Shown: positions 35,703 to 45,959 of the stretch, one piece after another
How the letters are laid out: each line of letters opens with the position of its first letter
Position numbering within the stretch: the first letter of the stretch is position 1
Source of the DNA: Variovorax paradoxus
GTDB taxonomy: Bacteria > Pseudomonadota > Gammaproteobacteria > Burkholderiales > Burkholderiaceae_C
Reading direction: 5' to 3'
Length of the DNA stretch: 64,000 bases
NCBI GenBank assembly: GCA_016806145.1
Contig: CP063166.1
Span: 3,472,001-3,536,000 of the forward strand
The notes under the pieces: model-generated
Databases searched by the model: none
Seen by the model: only the letters and a program-made list of their open reading frames with translations
What the model was told of the DNA's origin: nothing
Position numbers and translations under genes: made by a program

Positions 35703-37930
35703 GCAGCAGCAAGGCGCAGCCGGCATCCGAGGCGGACTCCGCGCCGCCTCCCTCGCCCGATACCCCGCTGGGCGCCGACCGCCCGCCGCGACCCGCGCCG
35801 GCCTTCCTGCGCCTGTGGCCGGTGCGGCTGCTGGGCTGGCTGGTCCTGCTGACGGCGGCGCCGGCGCTGATCATCGCGCCCATGACCTTCGAGCAGCAGC
35901 TGGTGCTGTCGGTCGGCATCTTCCTGGCCGCGATGTTCGTGAACCGCTTCCGCGGCCATTTCGCGGGCCTGGTGCTGATGCTGCTGTCGGTGATCGTCTC
36001 CTCGCGCTACACCTATTGGCGCATCACCGAGACGATGTACATGGACAACATCGTCGACCTGGTGCTGGGCGTGGGCCTGCTCATGGCCGAGCTCTACGCC
36101 TTCGTGGTGCTGCTGCTGGGCTACGTCCAGACCGCCTGGCCGCTGGGCCGCAAGCCCTCGCCGCTGCCCGCGGACCCGGCCGAGTGGCCGACCATCGACC
36201 TGTTCATCCCGACCTACAACGAGCCGATGTCGGTGGTGCGCCCGACGGTGCTGGCCGCGCAGGCCATCGACTGGCCGCGCGACAAGATCAAGATCTACGT
36301 GCTCGACGACGGCCGGCGCCCCGAGTTCCGCGAGTTCTGCGATGCCGTGGGCGTGACCCACGTCACGCGCGACAACAACCGCCACGCCAAGGCCGGCAAC
36401 ATCAACGCCGCGCTCAAGAACACCAGCGCCGAGTTCGTCGCGATCTTCGACTGCGACCACATCCCCACGCGCTCGTTCATGCAGATCGCGATGGGCTGGT
36501 TCAACCGCGATGCGAAGCTGGCCATGGTCCAGCTGCCCCACTATTTCTTCTCGGCCGACCCCTTCGAGCGCAACCTCGACACCTTCGGCACGGTGCCCAA
36601 CGAGGGCGAGCTGTTCTACGGCCTGATCCAGGACGGCAACGACCTCTGGAACGCCAGCTTCTTCTGCGGTTCGTGCGCGGTGCTGCGCCGCACGGCGGTC
36701 GAGGAAGTCGGCGGCATCGCGGTCGAGACCGTGACCGAGGACGCCCACACCGCGCTGAAGATGCACCGCCGCGGCTGGAACACCGCCTACCTCGCGCTGC
36801 CGCAGGCCGCGGGCCTCGCGACCGAAAGCCTCTCGGGCCACGTGGGCCAGCGCATCCGCTGGGCGCGCGGCATGGCGCAGATCTTCCGCGTCGACAACCC
36901 GCTGTTCGGCCGCGGGCTGCACTGGGCACAGCGGCTGTGCTACCTGAACGCGATGCTGCACTTCCTGTACGGGCTGCCGCGGCTCATCTACCTGACGGCG
37001 CCGCTGGCCTACCTGTACTTCGGCGCGAGCGTGATCCACGCCTCGGCATCGATGATCTTCGCCTTCGCGCTGCCGCACATCCTGCACGCCAACCTGACCA
37101 ACAGCCGAATACAGGGGCGTTTCCGCTACCTGCTGTGGAACGAGGTCTACGAGGCGGTGCTGGCCTGGTACATCTTCCGGCCCACGCTGGTGGCGCTGAT
37201 CAATCCCAAGCTCGGCAGCTTCAACGTGACGGCCAAGGGCGGCCTGATCCAGGAGCAGTACTTCGACACCTCGATCGCGAAGGCCAGCCTGGTGCTGCTG
37301 GCGCTGAACTTCATCGGCGTGGCGCTCGGCATCTGGCGCCTGACCTGGGTCGATCCGCAGAACATCGCCACCGTGTGGCTGAACCTGGCCTGGACCATCT
37401 ACAACCTCATGATCCTCGGCGCCTGCGTGGCGGCCGCCAACGAGTCGCGCCAGGTGCGTGCCGCCCACCGCGTGACGCTCGACGTGCCGGCGGCGCTGTA
37501 CTTCGCCAACGGCCACTCGATGCGCTGCAACACCTTCGACTTCTCGACCGGCGGCCTGGGCCTCGAGCTGCCGACCGAGGTCAAGCTGGCGCCCGACGAA
37601 CCGATCGAGGTGGCGCTGTTCCGCGGCGACGCGGAATCGCGCTTCCCGGCCACCGTGCGCTTCAGCAACGGCAAGCGCCTGGGCATCCGCTTCGCGCCGA
37701 TGAGCTTCGCGCAGGAGCGCGCGCTGGTGCAGTGCACGACCGCGCGCGCCGACATCTGGGCCGCGCGCTGGGGCAACCATCCGCGCGTGGGCGTGCACCG
37801 CGTGCTGGCCCACCTGACGAGCATCAGCCTGGTCGGCTTCAAGGACATGTTCTCCCATTACTACCGGGCCGGCCTCTCGCGGCTGCGGCTGCCCAAGCGC
37901 TCTGTCGGAACGAAGAAGGAACCCGCGTGA
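35699..37930 (+). CDS. bcsA: UDP-forming cellulose synthase catalytic subunit
   Basis: 743 residues. A GT2 glycosyltransferase embedded in about eight membrane helices, making beta-1,4-glucan from UDP-glucose and passing it through its own channel. Catalytic landmarks: DDG 203-205, DCD 251-253, FFCGS 321-325, TED 346-348 and QRIRW 384-388, all intact. The cytoplasmic PilZ domain has RQVRAAHR (584-591) and DFSTGG (614-619), the full RxxxR plus DxSxxG set that binds c-di-GMP. Synthesis should therefore be switched on by the cyclases encoded nearby. It overlaps bcsQ (ATGA) and bcsB (GTGA). Confidence 0.98.
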   Translation: MSSSKAQPASEADSAPPPSPDTPLGADRPPRPAPAFLRLWPVRLLGWLVLLTAAPALIIAPMTFEQQLVLSVGIFLAAMFVNRFRGHFAGLVLMLLSVIVSSRYTYWRITETMYMDNIVDLVLGVGLLMAELYAFVVLLLGYVQTAWPLGRKPSPLPADPAEWPTIDLFIPTYNEPMSVVRPTVLAAQAIDWPRDKIKIYVLDDGRRPEFREFCDAVGVTHVTRDNNRHAKAGNINAALKNTSAEFVAIFDCDHIPTRSFMQIAMGWFNRDAKLAMVQLPHYFFSADPFERNLDTFGTVPNEGELFYGLIQDGNDLWNASFFCGSCAVLRRTAVEEVGGIAVETVTEDAHTALKMHRRGWNTAYLALPQAAGLATESLSGHVGQRIRWARGMAQIFRVDNPLFGRGLHWAQRLCYLNAMLHFLYGLPRLIYLTAPLAYLYFGASVIHASASMIFAFALPHILHANLTNSRIQGRFRYLLWNEVYEAVLAWYIFRPTLVALINPKLGSFNVTAKGGLIQEQYFDTSIAKASLVLLALNFIGVALGIWRLTWVDPQNIATVWLNLAWTIYNLMILGACVAAANESRQVRAAHRVTLDVPAALYFANGHSMRCNTFDFSTGGLGLELPTEVKLAPDEPIEVALFRGDAESRFPATVRFSNGKRLGIRFAPMSFAQERALVQCTTARADIWAARWGNHPRVGVHRVLAHLTSISLVGFKDMFSHYYRAGLSRLRLPKRSVGTKKEPA

Positions 37931-40344
37931 CGATCACCTCGAAAGCGCCGCGCCGCGGCGCCGCCCCCTCCTTCCGTCCGGCCGCTGGCGCCGTGCTGGC
38001 CCTGCTGGCGCTGACTGCCGCCGGCACGGCCTCGACGCAGCAGCAGCGCCCGGGAGCACCCGCGGCGGCCGCGCCGGCCTTCGCACCGGCGACCGTGCCC
38101 ACGATCGCGCCGGCCGCCGTGCCCACGCTCGCGCTGCCGCCGCAACAACTGCCCGGCGCGTCCGCGGTGCCGGTGCCCGTCGCCAGCACCGCCGCGGCCG
38201 GCGGCACGGTGCGCGAGCTCAACCTCACGCAGCTGGGCATCGACTACGCGATCCAGCTGCGCGGCATCAGCGGCACCATCGGCATCCCGTTCAACATCCG
38301 CGCCGACGAGCTGGTGACCTCGGCCTCGTTCCGCCTCAACTACGCCTACTCGCCCTCGCTGATCCCCGAGCTGTCGCACCTGAAGGTGACGGTCAACGAC
38401 GTGCTGGTCGCGACCCTGCCGGTGAACCGCGCCGACGGCGGCAAGCCGCAGACGGCCGACATCCCGATCGACCGGCGCCTGATCACCGAGTTCAACCGCA
38501 TCAACGTCGAGCTGATCGGCCACTACACGCGCGACTGCGAGGACCCGGCCCACACCAGCCTGTGGGCGCGCATCGACGCCTCGAGCACCTTGCGCCTGAA
38601 CGTCTCGCCGCTCAAGCTGACCAACGACCTCGCGACGCTGCCGCAGCCCTTCTTCGACCGCCGCGACGTGCGCCGCGCGCGCATTCCCTTCGTCTTCGGC
38701 AGCGCCGAATCGGGCCCGCTGCTCGAGGCCGCGGGCGTGCTGTCGTCGTGGTTCGGCGCGCTCGCCGACTACCGCGGCGCGGTGTTCCCGGTCTCGCGCG
38801 GCCAGCTGCCCAGCGGCCACGCGGTGGTGTTCGCCACCCCCGAGACCAGCCTGCCCGGCCTGGTGTTGCCCTCGATCCAGGGCCCGGCGCTGGCCGTGGT
38901 CGACCATCCGCAGGACCCGACCGCCAAGCTGCTGCTGGTGATGGGCCGCGACGCCAACGAGCTGCGCACCGCCGCCGCCTCGCTGGCGCTCAACAGCCGC
39001 GCGCTGTCGGGCGCGACCAGCGCGATCGCCGCCTTCCAGGAGCCGCCGGCGCGCAAGCCCTACGACGCGCCGCGCTGGGTGCCCAGCGACCGGCCGCTGC
39101 AGTTCGGCGAGCTCACGACCGCGGCCGACCTCTCGGTGACCGGCTACAACCCCGACGTGGTGCGGGTCAACCTGCAGCTGCCGCCCGACCTGTTCACCTG
39201 GCGCAGCCGCGGCATCCCGCTCGACCTGCTCTACCGCTACACGCCGCGCGTGCGGCCCGACCAGTCGACGCTCAACGTCAACGTCAACGAGAACTTCATC
39301 GGCGCGATCCCGCTGCGCTCGGCCAACCCGGCCGGCGACCGCTGGTACAACCCGCTGGCCGTCAAGCTGATGCCCGACGGCACCCTGGCCGAGCGCAAGG
39401 AAGTGATCCTGCCGCCGCTGGCACTGGGCCCGCGCAGCCAGCTGCGGCTGCACTACTACTTCGAGCCCGTGGCCGGCCGCTGCATTCCGCAGCTCGACAA
39501 CGTGCGCGGCTCGATCGACCCGACCTCGAAGATCGACGTCTCGGGCTTCCCGCACTTCATCGCCATGCCCGAGCTCGCGGCCTACGCCAACGGCGGCTTC
39601 CCGTTCTCGCGCATGGCCGACCTGTCGGACACCGCGGTGATCCTGCCCGACCAGGCCGACACCTCCGACACCGAGACCTACCTCGGCCTGATGGGCCAGA
39701 TCGGCCGCGCCACCGGCTACCCGGTGCTGCGCGTGAAGGTGGGCCGCTCGGCCGAGGTCTCGCAGTGGGCCGACAAGGACCTGCTGGTGATCGGCAACCT
39801 GCAGAACCAGCCGCTGTTCACCCAGTGGGCCGAGCGCATGCCGCTCAAGCGCGCCGCGGCCGCCAACGGCAGCGGCGACGGCTCGCCGCAGTTCAAGCTC
39901 GCGAGCTGGATCGACAGCGCGATCGACTTCGTGATCGGCGCGCGCACCCGCGAGGACTTGCCGGGCTCGATGCAGATCGCGGTCAGCGACGACGGCCGCG
40001 ACGCCGTGCTCGCCGGCTTCGAATCGCCGCTGCGCAGCGGCCGCAGCGTGGTCGCCGCGATCTCCAACGGCACCTCGAAGGATGCGCTGCTCAACGCGCT
40101 GATGACGCCCGACCTGCTCAAGCGCGTGCAGGGCAGCATGGCCATCGTGCGCGATGCGCAGGTGCACAGCGTGCTCGGCAGCGACACCTACTACGTCGGC
40201 CGCCTGCCGCCGATCGCCTGGCTGCAATGGAACCTCTCGCGCAGCCCGCTGCTGCTGGCGGCCCTGGTGGTGCTGCTGGCCGTGATCGGCGCCGCGGTGG
40301 CCTATGCCAGCCTGCAGATTCGCGCGCGCCGCCGCCTCAAGTGA
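37927..40344 (+). CDS. bcsB: cellulose synthase periplasmic subunit BcsB
   Basis: 805 residues from a GTG at 37927 that overlaps the bcsA stop (GTGA). The N terminus has a hydrophobic signal (AGAVLALLALTAAGTA) followed by an Ala/Pro-rich linker. The large periplasmic part shows the BcsB pattern of jelly-roll and flavodoxin-like domains, for example GIPFNIRADELVTSASFRLNYAYSP and LIGHYTRDCEDPAH. A single C-terminal helix (LLLAALVVLLAVIGAAVAYA) anchors it beside BcsA. BcsB guides the nascent glucan across the periplasm and is needed for BcsA activity. Despite older annotations, c-di-GMP binds BcsA, not BcsB. Confidence 0.96.
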   Translation: MTITSKAPRRGAAPSFRPAAGAVLALLALTAAGTASTQQQRPGAPAAAAPAFAPATVPTIAPAAVPTLALPPQQLPGASAVPVPVASTAAAGGTVRELNLTQLGIDYAIQLRGISGTIGIPFNIRADELVTSASFRLNYAYSPSLIPELSHLKVTVNDVLVATLPVNRADGGKPQTADIPIDRRLITEFNRINVELIGHYTRDCEDPAHTSLWARIDASSTLRLNVSPLKLTNDLATLPQPFFDRRDVRRARIPFVFGSAESGPLLEAAGVLSSWFGALADYRGAVFPVSRGQLPSGHAVVFATPETSLPGLVLPSIQGPALAVVDHPQDPTAKLLLVMGRDANELRTAAASLALNSRALSGATSAIAAFQEPPARKPYDAPRWVPSDRPLQFGELTTAADLSVTGYNPDVVRVNLQLPPDLFTWRSRGIPLDLLYRYTPRVRPDQSTLNVNVNENFIGAIPLRSANPAGDRWYNPLAVKLMPDGTLAERKEVILPPLALGPRSQLRLHYYFEPVAGRCIPQLDNVRGSIDPTSKIDVSGFPHFIAMPELAAYANGGFPFSRMADLSDTAVILPDQADTSDTETYLGLMGQIGRATGYPVLRVKVGRSAEVSQWADKDLLVIGNLQNQPLFTQWAERMPLKRAAAANGSGDGSPQFKLASWIDSAIDFVIGARTREDLPGSMQIAVSDDGRDAVLAGFESPLRSGRSVVAAISNGTSKDALLNALMTPDLLKRVQGSMAIVRDAQVHSVLGSDTYYVGRLPPIAWLQWNLSRSPLLLAALVVLLAVIGAAVAYASLQIRARRRLK

Positions 40345-40373
40345 CGACCCGCGCCCCGGAGACCCGCCCCACG

Positions 40374-41627
40374 ATGCCAGGTTCGAAGCCCACGCTTCCC
40401 TCTTCCGTTCCCGACCGGCAGCGCCGCTCGCTGTTCGCGGCGATGGCCGCGTCCGCGCTGGCCTGGACCGGCACGCGCGCGGCCGCGCAGGCCGCGCCGA
40501 CCAGTCCTTCCGCGCCACCCGCCGCGCCGATGCCCGCCACCTGCCATCCCGCGGCCGACTGGAACGCCTTCGTCGTGCGCCATGTCCAGCGCGACGGCCG
40601 CGTGATCGACTTCAACTCGGCGCAGCAGCACTCGACCTCCGAGGGCCAGTCCTACGCCATGTTCTTCGCGCTGGTCCACAACGACCGCGAGCTGTTCGCG
40701 CGCGTGCTGGGCTGGGCCGAGACCAACCTCGCCAGCGGCAGCATCGCGAAGAACCTGCCGGCCTGGCAGTGGGGCCGCAAGCCCGGCGGCGGCTGGGGCG
40801 TGCTCGATCCGAATCCCGCCTCCGACGCCGACCTCTGGATCGCCTATGCGCTGATGGAAGCCGGCCGGCTCTGGAACGAGCCGCGCTACGCCAGCATGGG
40901 CCGCAGCCTGCTGGCGCTGGTGGCGCGCGAGGAAGTGGTCTCGCTGTCCGGCTTCGGCCGCATGCTGCTGCCCTGGCCCAAGTCGGTGGCCAGCGGCTCG
41001 GTGTGGCGGCTCAACCCGAGCTACATGCCGCTGCAGCTGCTGCGCTATTTCCAGCATGCCGATCCGCAGGGTCCCTGGGCCGCGGTGGCCGACAACACGG
41101 TGCGCCTGCTCGCGGCCACGGCGCCGCGCGGCTTCTCGCCCGACTGGTGCGCCTGGTCCGAAGATGCCCGCGCCTTCGTCGCCGATCCCGAGAAGGGCAC
41201 GGTCGGCAGCTACGACGCGATCCGCGTCTACCTCTGGGCCGGCATGCTGCCCGAGCAGTCGCCCGACCGCCGTGCGCTGCTGCAGGCCCTGTCCGGCCCG
41301 AAGCGGCTGCTGGCCGACCGGCAGCCGATCCCCGAACTGGTCGACACCGCCACCGGCACCGTGCGCGGCATGGGTCCGCTGGGTTTCGCCGGCGCGATGC
41401 TGCCCTACCTGAAGGCGCAGGAACAGCCCGAGGCGCTGGCCACCGAGGTGGCGCGCCTGCCCAATTCGCGCGCCGACGGCCAGCCGTCGACCGCCCTGCT
41501 TCCCTACTACGAACAGATGCTGCTGCTCTTCGGCCAGGCCTGGCTCGACGGGCGCTACCAGTTCCTTCGGAACGGCCAGCTGCAAACCTCATGGAGACTG
41601 CTATGTCGACCCACCCGCACGGCATGA
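40374..41627 (+). CDS. bcsZ: periplasmic endo-beta-1,4-glucanase BcsZ (GH8)
   Basis: 417 residues from ATG 40374; a GTG at 40341 overlapping the bcsB stop would add 11 residues. The signal sequence DRQRRSLFAAMAASALAWTG has adjacent arginines and could use Tat or Sec. Glycoside hydrolase family 8 motifs are present: the acid Glu90 in TSEGQSYAMFFAL, WGVLDPNPASDADLWIAYAL with Asp151/Asp153, NPSYMPLQLL, and the base region SYDAIRVYLWAGM. BcsZ trims glucan chains and is required for normal cellulose output in many species. The gene overlaps the bcsC start. Confidence 0.95.
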   Translation: MPGSKPTLPSSVPDRQRRSLFAAMAASALAWTGTRAAAQAAPTSPSAPPAAPMPATCHPAADWNAFVVRHVQRDGRVIDFNSAQQHSTSEGQSYAMFFALVHNDRELFARVLGWAETNLASGSIAKNLPAWQWGRKPGGGWGVLDPNPASDADLWIAYALMEAGRLWNEPRYASMGRSLLALVAREEVVSLSGFGRMLLPWPKSVASGSVWRLNPSYMPLQLLRYFQHADPQGPWAAVADNTVRLLAATAPRGFSPDWCAWSEDARAFVADPEKGTVGSYDAIRVYLWAGMLPEQSPDRRALLQALSGPKRLLADRQPIPELVDTATGTVRGMGPLGFAGAMLPYLKAQEQPEALATEVARLPNSRADGQPSTALLPYYEQMLLLFGQAWLDGRYQFLRNGQLQTSWRLLCRPTRTA

Positions 41628-44600
41628 CATCGCCGCGTCCGACCCGGTTGCGCCGCGCTCCGGCGGGCCTGCCCTCCGCGCGCTGGCTGGCCTGCCTGGG
41701 CCTGTTCGCCACGCTCGGTGCCGCCAACCCCGCGCATGCGCAGGCCGACGCCGCCACCGCCCTGATCGAACAGGGCAACTACTGGCAGTCGCAGGGCCGC
41801 GCCGACCTCGCCGAGGAGAGCTGGCGCAAGCTGCTGAGCGTCAACCCGCAGTCGGCCGACGCGATGTACGGCATGGCGCAGGTCGAGCTCTCGCGCGGCA
41901 ACGCCGAGCCGGCGCGCAGCTGGATCGCGCGGCTGCGCACGGCCGCGCCCAACGATCCGCGCCTGTCGCGCCTGCAGCAGCAGGCACAGAACCCCGGACA
42001 GGGCAGCCTGCTGCAACGCGCCCGCGCGGCGGCGCGCGCCGGCCGCGCGTCCGAGGCGGTGCAGCTCTACCGCGACCAGTTCGACAACCGGCCGCCGCCC
42101 GAGGCGCTGGCGCTCGAGTACTACCAGACGCTGAGCAGCACGCCGCAGGGCGCCGACGAAGGCCGCCGCGGCATCGAACAACTGGTGCGCGAATATCCCG
42201 AGAACGCCAGCTACAAGCTCGCGCTCGCGCAACTGCGCACCTACAGCGAGGCCACGCGGCGCGAAGGCATCCGCAGCCTGGCCGAGCTGTCGAAGCAGCC
42301 GACCGTGGGCGCGGCCGCGCGCGCGAGCTGGCGCCAGGCGCTGATCTGGCTCGACGCACGCGCGCCCGACATGCCGCTGTACCGCGAGTTCCTCGCCAAC
42401 AACCAGAACGACACGGCCGTGGCCGCGCGCCTCGAGGCGCTCGAGAGCGGCCGCACGACCGCGGCCTCCGGCCCGGGCGTGCCGCTCGGCGAGGGCTACC
42501 GCGCGCTCGACCGCGGCGACCCGGCGACCGCCGAGCAGCGCTTCCAGCAGGCGCTGCGCGCCAAGGCCGACGACAGCGAGGCGCTCGGCGGCCTCGGTCT
42601 GGTGCGGCTGCGCCAGGAGCGCTTCGCCGAGGCGCAGCAGTACCTCGAGCAGGCCGCGCGTGGCGGCAACACCAAGTGGAATTCGGCGCTGCAGAGCGCC
42701 ACCTACTGGAACCTCGTGAACCAGGCCCGCGCCGCGCAAGGCCGCAACGACCTGCGCGGCGCGCAGTCGCTGCTCGAGCGCGCGGTACGCATCGACGCGC
42801 GCGAACCCGTGGGCCAGGTCGCGCTGGCCGACCTGCGCGCCGCCGCCGGCGAACTGCCGCAGGCCGAACAGGGCTACCGCCGCGTGCTCGAGAGCAAGCC
42901 CTCGGACGGCCAGGCCCTGCGCGGCCTGATCGCCGTGCTGGGCCGCCAGGGCCGCGCCGACGAGGCGCTCGAACTCTCGCGCCGCCTCACGCCCGAGCAG
43001 GCGGCCCAGCTCGGCGGCCTGCGCGACATCCAGGTCGAGCAGGCACGCGCCAAGGCCAAGCAGCAGGCCGATGCCGGCGACGCGGCCGGCGCGCAGCGCA
43101 CGCTCGAGGACGCCATGCTCGCCGCGCCCGACAGCCCGTGGGTGCGGCTGGACCTCGCCAACATCTACCGCCGCCAGGGCCTGGTGGCGGAGGCACGCGG
43201 CGTGATGGAGGGCCTGCTGATGTCGCAGCCCGACATGCCCGACGCGCTGTTCGCGAGCGCCCTGCTGGCCTCCGAGACCGGCGACGCGGCCGCCGGCATG
43301 CAGTACCTCGAACGCATCCCGGCCGGCTCGCGCACCCGCGAGATGGCCGCGCTGCAGCGCCGGCTCTGGGCCCAGTCGCAGGCGCAGCGCGCGCAGGCGC
43401 TCGCGCGCCAGGGCCAGGTCGACGCCGCGCGCCAGCTGCTGGGCCAGGCCGAGGCCTCGCTGAGCAGCGACATGCCGAGCGAGATCTTCGGCCAGCTCGC
43501 GGGCGCCTATGCCGACATCGGCGACGCGCCGCGCGCCCTCGCGATGAGCCGCCAGCTGCTCGCGCGCACGCCGACGCCGACCGTGGCCAACCGCCTGCTC
43601 TATGCCTCGGTGCTGCTCAAGACGCGCCAGGACATCGAGCTGTCGGCCGTGCTGCGCCAGCTCGCGAGCACCAGCATGACCTCGTCCCAGCGCGCCGACT
43701 TCGACGCGCTGCGCATCGCCTACGCGCTGCGCCAGACCGACGCGCTGCGCGAGGCCGGCAACCTCGAGGCCGCCTACAACGCGATGGCGCCGGTGCTGGC
43801 CGAGCAGCCCGACGATCCGAAGGCGCTGGCCGCGCTCGCGCGGCTGTATTCGGCCGCGCGCGACGAAGGCCAGGCGCTGGCGCTCTACCAGCGCGTGCTG
43901 CAGCGCAGCCCGACCGACCTCGACACCCTGCTGGCCGCCGCCGCGAGCGCGAGCGCGCAGCGCAACCATGCCGATGCCGAGAGCTACGTGATGGCCGCGC
44001 TCAAGCAGGCGCCCGACGAATCGCGCGTGCTGACCGCGGCCGGCCGCGTCTACCGCAATGCCGGCGACAGCCGCAAGGCCGAGCAGTACCTGCGCGCCGC
44101 GGTCGAGGCCGACAGCCGGCTCGCGGCCGGCGGTTCGCCCGGCGCGCCCGGCGTGCCGGGCGGCCTGCCGCCCGCCAACCCCTTCGCCGGCATGACCGGC
44201 GGCGCCGCGCGCGCCGCGCTGCCGGTGCCCGCGGGCGCCGGCGGCAATCCCTTCGCCCAGGCACGGATGCAGCCGGTGGCCTATGCGGCGGCGGCGCCCG
44301 CGGCCGCCTATCCCGCCAGCTACCCCGCCAGTTACCCCACGAGCAATCCGGTGCAGTACCCGGCCTATCCCGCCGCGCCCGCGAACACCGCCTATCCGGG
44401 CGCGACGCCGTGGCCCACGGGCACGCAGCCCGCGGCCAACAACGCCAAGGGCCGCCGCACCACCGGCACCGCCGCGCCCGCCGCGAACACGCGCACCGCT
44501 GCGCGCACCGCCAACACACCCCAGGCCACGGCCTATATCGCACCGCCGTTGCAGCAGTACCCCGTGCCCGGCACGCAGACATCGCTGCCCCCGGTCTATG

Positions 44601-45940
44601 CCCAGGCGCCGCAGGCCTATGCGCAAGGCGGCGGCCTGCTGCCGCTGCCGCGCCCGGGTTCGGCGCCGGCCGACCTCGGCTGGAACGCGGCACCGCGCGC
44701 CCAGCCGCCGGTCGATTCGGCCGCGGCGGAACTGCGCGAACTCGAGGCCGCGCGCTCGGTGTCCTTCACCGCCGGCACCGTGTTCCGCAACCGCGCGGGC
44801 GAGGCCGGGCTGAGCCGGCTGACCGACTTCGAGATTCCGTTCGAGGCCCGCTTCCCGGTCGGCGACGGCAAGATCGTCGTGGGCGTCACGCCCACCTTCC
44901 TCGATGCCGGCTCGCCCGCGGGCGACTGGGCCACCGCCAGCCGTTTCGGCGGCGGGCCCGGCGCGGCCTTCACGGGCCTGGTCAACGGCACCACGGCCGG
45001 CCAGCAGAACGCCTCGGGCCTGGGCCTGAGCGTGGGCTACGAGGGCAAGAACTTCGGCGCCAGCATCGGCACCACGCCGCTGGGCTTCCAGCAGGTCAAC
45101 CTGATCGGCAACGTCAGCTTCAAGGGCGCCTTCGGCGACTCGTGGTCGTACAAGGCCGACCTGTCGCGCCGGCCGGTCACCGACAGCCTGCTGTCCTTCG
45201 CGGGCGCGAAGGACGAACGCACCGGCGAACGCTGGGGCGGCGTGGTCGCGACCGGCGCGCGCGGCGACATCGGCTACGACGACGGCACCTACGGCTTCTA
45301 CGGCTACGGCGCGCTGCATGGCCTCACGGGCAAGAACGTGGCGAGCAACTCGCGCTTCGAGATCGGCGGCGGCAGCTACATCCACCTGCTGAGCGAACCG
45401 GGCAACAAGCTCACGCTGGGGCTCAACCTCGGCATCATGGGCTACGACAAGAACCTCAGCTACTACACCTTCGGGCATGGCGGCTACTTCAGCCCGCAGA
45501 GCTTCGTGAGCCTCGCGCTGCCGGTGGACTGGAGCGGGCGCAACAACCGGCTGTCGTGGCGCGTCAATGCCTCGCTGGGCGTGCAGGCCTTCAACCAGAA
45601 GGAAGCGCCCTACTTCCCGACCGACAGCAGCCGCAACGGCGACGCCGGCCGCGCGGCCGCCGGCGCGGCGGCGCTCGGGCTCACCAACACGATCTACAAC
45701 GGCCGCTATCCGAAGACCTCGAAGACCGGCCTGGCCTACAACCTCGCCGCGGTGCTCGAGTACCAGCTCGCGCCGAAGATGTACCTGGGCGGCTCGATCG
45801 GCCTGAACAACGCGCAGGACTACCGGCAGTTCACCGGCAGCCTCTACCTGCGCTACGTGTTCGACGGCTCGAGCACGCTGGGCGTGCCCACGGGCACGAC
45901 GCTGCGGCCGCTGGTATCGCCGTACACGCCGCTGCTCTGA
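41603..45940 (+). CDS. bcsC: cellulose synthase outer-membrane export protein BcsC
   Basis: 1445 residues from ATG 41603 (GGAG six bases upstream). An in-frame ATG at 41624 overlaps the bcsZ stop as ATGA and would also do. A signal peptide ends near PAHA/QADA (about 46). Residues about 50-830 are TPR repeats (AEQRFQQALRAKADDSEALGGLGLVRLRQ and relatives). A Pro/Ala/Tyr-rich low-complexity linker spans about 830-1045 with tandem ASYP units. The C-terminal BcsC beta-barrel (about 1050-1445) starts at RSVSFTAGTVFRNRAGEAG and ends in an aromatic-poor LLSPY-like tail. It exports the glucan. A strong terminator follows. Confidence 0.96.
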   Translation: MSTHPHGMTSPRPTRLRRAPAGLPSARWLACLGLFATLGAANPAHAQADAATALIEQGNYWQSQGRADLAEESWRKLLSVNPQSADAMYGMAQVELSRGNAEPARSWIARLRTAAPNDPRLSRLQQQAQNPGQGSLLQRARAAARAGRASEAVQLYRDQFDNRPPPEALALEYYQTLSSTPQGADEGRRGIEQLVREYPENASYKLALAQLRTYSEATRREGIRSLAELSKQPTVGAAARASWRQALIWLDARAPDMPLYREFLANNQNDTAVAARLEALESGRTTAASGPGVPLGEGYRALDRGDPATAEQRFQQALRAKADDSEALGGLGLVRLRQERFAEAQQYLEQAARGGNTKWNSALQSATYWNLVNQARAAQGRNDLRGAQSLLERAVRIDAREPVGQVALADLRAAAGELPQAEQGYRRVLESKPSDGQALRGLIAVLGRQGRADEALELSRRLTPEQAAQLGGLRDIQVEQARAKAKQQADAGDAAGAQRTLEDAMLAAPDSPWVRLDLANIYRRQGLVAEARGVMEGLLMSQPDMPDALFASALLASETGDAAAGMQYLERIPAGSRTREMAALQRRLWAQSQAQRAQALARQGQVDAARQLLGQAEASLSSDMPSEIFGQLAGAYADIGDAPRALAMSRQLLARTPTPTVANRLLYASVLLKTRQDIELSAVLRQLASTSMTSSQRADFDALRIAYALRQTDALREAGNLEAAYNAMAPVLAEQPDDPKALAALARLYSAARDEGQALALYQRVLQRSPTDLDTLLAAAASASAQRNHADAESYVMAALKQAPDESRVLTAAGRVYRNAGDSRKAEQYLRAAVEADSRLAAGGSPGAPGVPGGLPPANPFAGMTGGAARAALPVPAGAGGNPFAQARMQPVAYAAAAPAAAYPASYPASYPTSNPVQYPAYPAAPANTAYPGATPWPTGTQPAANNAKGRRTTGTAAPAANTRTAARTANTPQATAYIAPPLQQYPVPGTQTSLPPVYAQAPQAYAQGGGLLPLPRPGSAPADLGWNAAPRAQPPVDSAAAELRELEAARSVSFTAGTVFRNRAGEAGLSRLTDFEIPFEARFPVGDGKIVVGVTPTFLDAGSPAGDWATASRFGGGPGAAFTGLVNGTTAGQQNASGLGLSVGYEGKNFGASIGTTPLGFQQVNLIGNVSFKGAFGDSWSYKADLSRRPVTDSLLSFAGAKDERTGERWGGVVATGARGDIGYDDGTYGFYGYGALHGLTGKNVASNSRFEIGGGSYIHLLSEPGNKLTLGLNLGIMGYDKNLSYYTFGHGGYFSPQSFVSLALPVDWSGRNNRLSWRVNASLGVQAFNQKEAPYFPTDSSRNGDAGRAAAGAAALGLTNTIYNGRYPKTSKTGLAYNLAAVLEYQLAPKMYLGGSIGLNNAQDYRQFTGSLYLRYVFDGSSTLGVPTGTTLRPLVSPYTPLL

Positions 45941-45959
45941 TCGGCGACGGCCCATGAAG

